A DNA stretch of 64,000 nt from Belnapia rosea. Its GTDB lineage: Bacteria > Pseudomonadota > Alphaproteobacteria > Acetobacterales > Acetobacteraceae. The position numbers were made by a program, and so were the translations under genes. The notes under the pieces were generated by a model. The model was not told where the DNA came from. It saw only the letters and a program-made list of their open reading frames with translations, and did no database searches. Positions 62,600 to 64,000 of this stretch are shown piece by piece. Numbering within the stretch: the first letter of the stretch is position 1; each line of letters begins with the position of its first letter. The DNA is taken from the NCBI RefSeq assembly GCF_900101615.1, contig NZ_FMZX01000001.1:620001-684000 (forward strand). Reading direction: 5' to 3'.

Positions 62600-63331
62600 C
62601 TAGTCCGCCTTCCGATGGTCGAGCACGACGGCATTCACGAAAAGGAAGAAGCCGATGAAGCTGGCGAAGTAGATCAGGTCCCGCACGGCGATGATGCCGC
62701 GAGTGAAGCCGCCGAAGCGTTCGGCGACGGAGAGGCTGCGGGCGATCTCGGCCAGGACGGGCAGGCGGGTGTCGAGGAATTCGGTCACCACGGGGCTGCC
62801 GGCCGCAGCGAAGATGAAGCAGAGGGCAACGGCCAGGACGAAGGCGATGACCTGGTTGCGCGTCAGCGCCGAGACCGCGGCACCGAGCGCGAGATAGGCA
62901 CCGGCGACCAGCAGGCAGCCCACATAGCCCGAGAGGATCACGCCATTATCGGGGGAGCCGAGAATGTTGACGGTGATCCAGAGCGGGAAGGTCAGCGCCA
63001 GTGCGATGCCGCAGAAGGCCCAGGCGGCCAGGAACTTCCCAAGCACGGCCTGCCATTGCGGCAAGGGCAGCGTCAGCAGCAGCTCGATGGTGCCGAGCCG
63101 ACGCTCCTCCGCCCAGAGCCGCATGGTCAGCGCCGGGACGAGGAAGAGGAATAGCCAGGGGACGAAGGAGAAGAAGGGGATGAGATCCGCCTGGCCGCGG
63201 CCGAAGAAATTGCCGAGCGTGAAGGTCAGGGCGCCTGCGAGCACGAGGAAGATAACGATGAAGACGGTGGCGACGGGCGTGGCGAAGTAGGCGGCCAGCT
63301 CCCGGCGGGCGACGATCAGGGCGGGGCGCAT
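62600..63331 (-). CDS. ABC-2-type permease, GldF-like
   Basis: A 243-aa inner-membrane permease with six hydrophobic segments. The start PALIVARRELAAYFATPVAT and the WLFLFLVPALTMRLWAEERR motif mark the GldF/NosY-like ABC-2 group. Its ATG overlaps the ATPase stop by one base, and four bases separate it from the GldG-like gene. Confidence 0.9.
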   Translation of the reverse strand: MRPALIVARRELAAYFATPVATVFIVIFLVLAGALTFTLGNFFGRGQADLIPFFSFVPWLFLFLVPALTMRLWAEERRLGTIELLLTLPLPQWQAVLGKFLAAWAFCGIALALTFPLWITVNILGSPDNGVILSGYVGCLLVAGAYLALGAAVSALTRNQVIAFVLAVALCFIFAAAGSPVVTEFLDTRLPVLAEIARSLSVAERFGGFTRGIIAVRDLIYFASFIGFFLFVNAVVLDHRKAD

Positions 63332-64000
63332 CAGGCCGCCTCCTGCCCGAGGGTGAGGCGGCGGAATACCTCGTCAAGGGTGCTGCCCTGTTCCTCCAGT
63401 ACCGAGGGGGGCGCATCGACCACGACCTTGCCGCGGGCGATGATGATGGCGCGGGTGCAGACGGCGCCGACCTCCTCCAGGATATGGGTACTGATGACGA
63501 TGGCCTTTTCGGGCGCCATGCGGCGGATCAGGTCGCGTACCTCGTGCTTCTGGTTGGGGTCGAGGCCGTCGGTCGGCTCGTCCAGCACCAGGACGGGCGG
63601 GTCGTGCAGCAGGGCCTGGGCCAGCCCGACCCGGCGCTTGAAGCCCTTCGAAAGCGTCTCGATCGGTTGCAGGCGGACACCTTCGAGCTGGGTGAGGGCC
63701 ATGGCATGGGCCGTGCGGTCGGCCAGCTCGCTGCCGCGGAAGCCGCGGATGCGGCCGGTGAAGGCGAGGAAGCCGGTGACGGTCATCTCGGGATAGGTCG
63801 GCGCGCCTTCGGGCAGGAAGCCGAGATGGCGCTTGGCGGCCACCGGCTGGTCCACCACATCGGCGCCGCAGATGCGGGCGGTGCCGAAGGTCGGTGGCAT
63901 GAAACCGGCCAGCATGCGCATGGTGGTTGACTTCCCGGCGCCGTTCGGGCCGAGGAAGCCCAGCACCTCGCCTCGTTCCACGCTGAAGGAGACGTCGTCC
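63331..64000 (-). CDS. ABC transporter ATPase, GldA-like (partial)
   Basis: ATP-binding subunit of the Gld-like exporter, cut by the window edge: the frame is still open at 64000, so a short N-terminal part (about 25-30 residues) lies outside. Present are Walker A GPNGAGKSTT, the Q-loop region GFLPEGAPTYPEMTV, signature LSKGFKRRVG in place of LSGGQ (usual in this subgroup), Walker B VLVLDEPTDGLDP and the switch histidine in VISTHILEEV. It ends one base into the permease start. Confidence 0.92.
   Translation of the reverse strand, partial: DDVSFSVERGEVLGFLGPNGAGKSTTMRMLAGFMPPTFGTARICGADVVDQPVAAKRHLGFLPEGAPTYPEMTVTGFLAFTGRIRGFRGSELADRTAHAMALTQLEGVRLQPIETLSKGFKRRVGLAQALLHDPPVLVLDEPTDGLDPNQKHEVRDLIRRMAPEKAIVISTHILEEVGAVCTRAIIIARGKVVVDAPPSVLEEQGSTLDEVFRRLTLGQEAA

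Overview
The window is gene-dense, very GC-rich DNA with abundant GTG starts and 4-bp start/stop overlaps. It looks like the chromosome of an alphaproteobacterium, most probably Acetobacteraceae (Roseomonas-like); that assignment is inference. It rests on the gene order ppiD-trpE-...-trpGDC-moaC-moeA-lexA-comEC, on a GTTC-N7-GTTC LexA box upstream of lexA, on a CtrA-like regulator, and on orphan Bug-type solute receptors. I see no tRNA, rRNA, CRISPR array, phage or intact insertion sequence.

Layout. 1-4.9 kb: a broken SDR gene, then a periplasmic molybdenum aldehyde oxidoreductase operon (paoABC). 5.3-9.6 kb: a CPA1 antiporter, a decayed IS3-family relic, and a quinohemoprotein alcohol dehydrogenase. 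9.7-20.1 kb: an aromatic or organic-acid catabolic block. Here pcaH-pcaG (minus strand) stands divergent to an alpha/beta hydrolase, a crotonase, an enolase-superfamily enzyme, a complete branched-chain-type ABC importer (with a fused permease-ATPase) and two AhpD/CMD-fold proteins. 20.2-25.2 kb: a minus-strand set of sugar kinase, Bug receptor, SDR, SBP_bac_5 receptor and TetR regulator, with the tail of a lost efflux outer-membrane gene upstream of tetR. 26.0-30.6 kb: the Kdp potassium pump with KdpF and a second tiny membrane peptide, but no kdpDE.

30.6-36.9 kb: a phytase-like esterase, a phospholipid methyltransferase-like protein, a glycosyltransferase (Agt-like) and a metallophosphoesterase (PlcP-like), divergent from a diacylglycerol kinase. 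A Pho-box-like triple repeat lies between them, and I read the set as a phosphate-starvation membrane lipid remodelling module. 36.9-52.4 kb: housekeeping genes gltX, comEC, lexA, moeA, moaC, trpC, trpD, trpG, a novel 48-aa ORF, an amidohydrolase, trpE, ppiD, tpiA and a deacetylase. 52.5-57 kb: an epoxide-hydrolase-like enzyme, a DUF192 protein, a lytic transglycosylase, a decayed ABC importer around an intact RutC-like gene, and a CtrA-like regulator whose receiver has lost its phosphorylation site. 57.2-64 kb: MsrP, a Bug receptor, a Nudix hydrolase and a Gld-like ABC operon cut by the window end.

Relics are unusually visible: an SDR, an IS3 element, a LysR tail, an efflux outer-membrane tail, and an ABC receptor plus permease/ATPase. 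All lie at accessory catabolic or transport loci, while the housekeeping core is intact.
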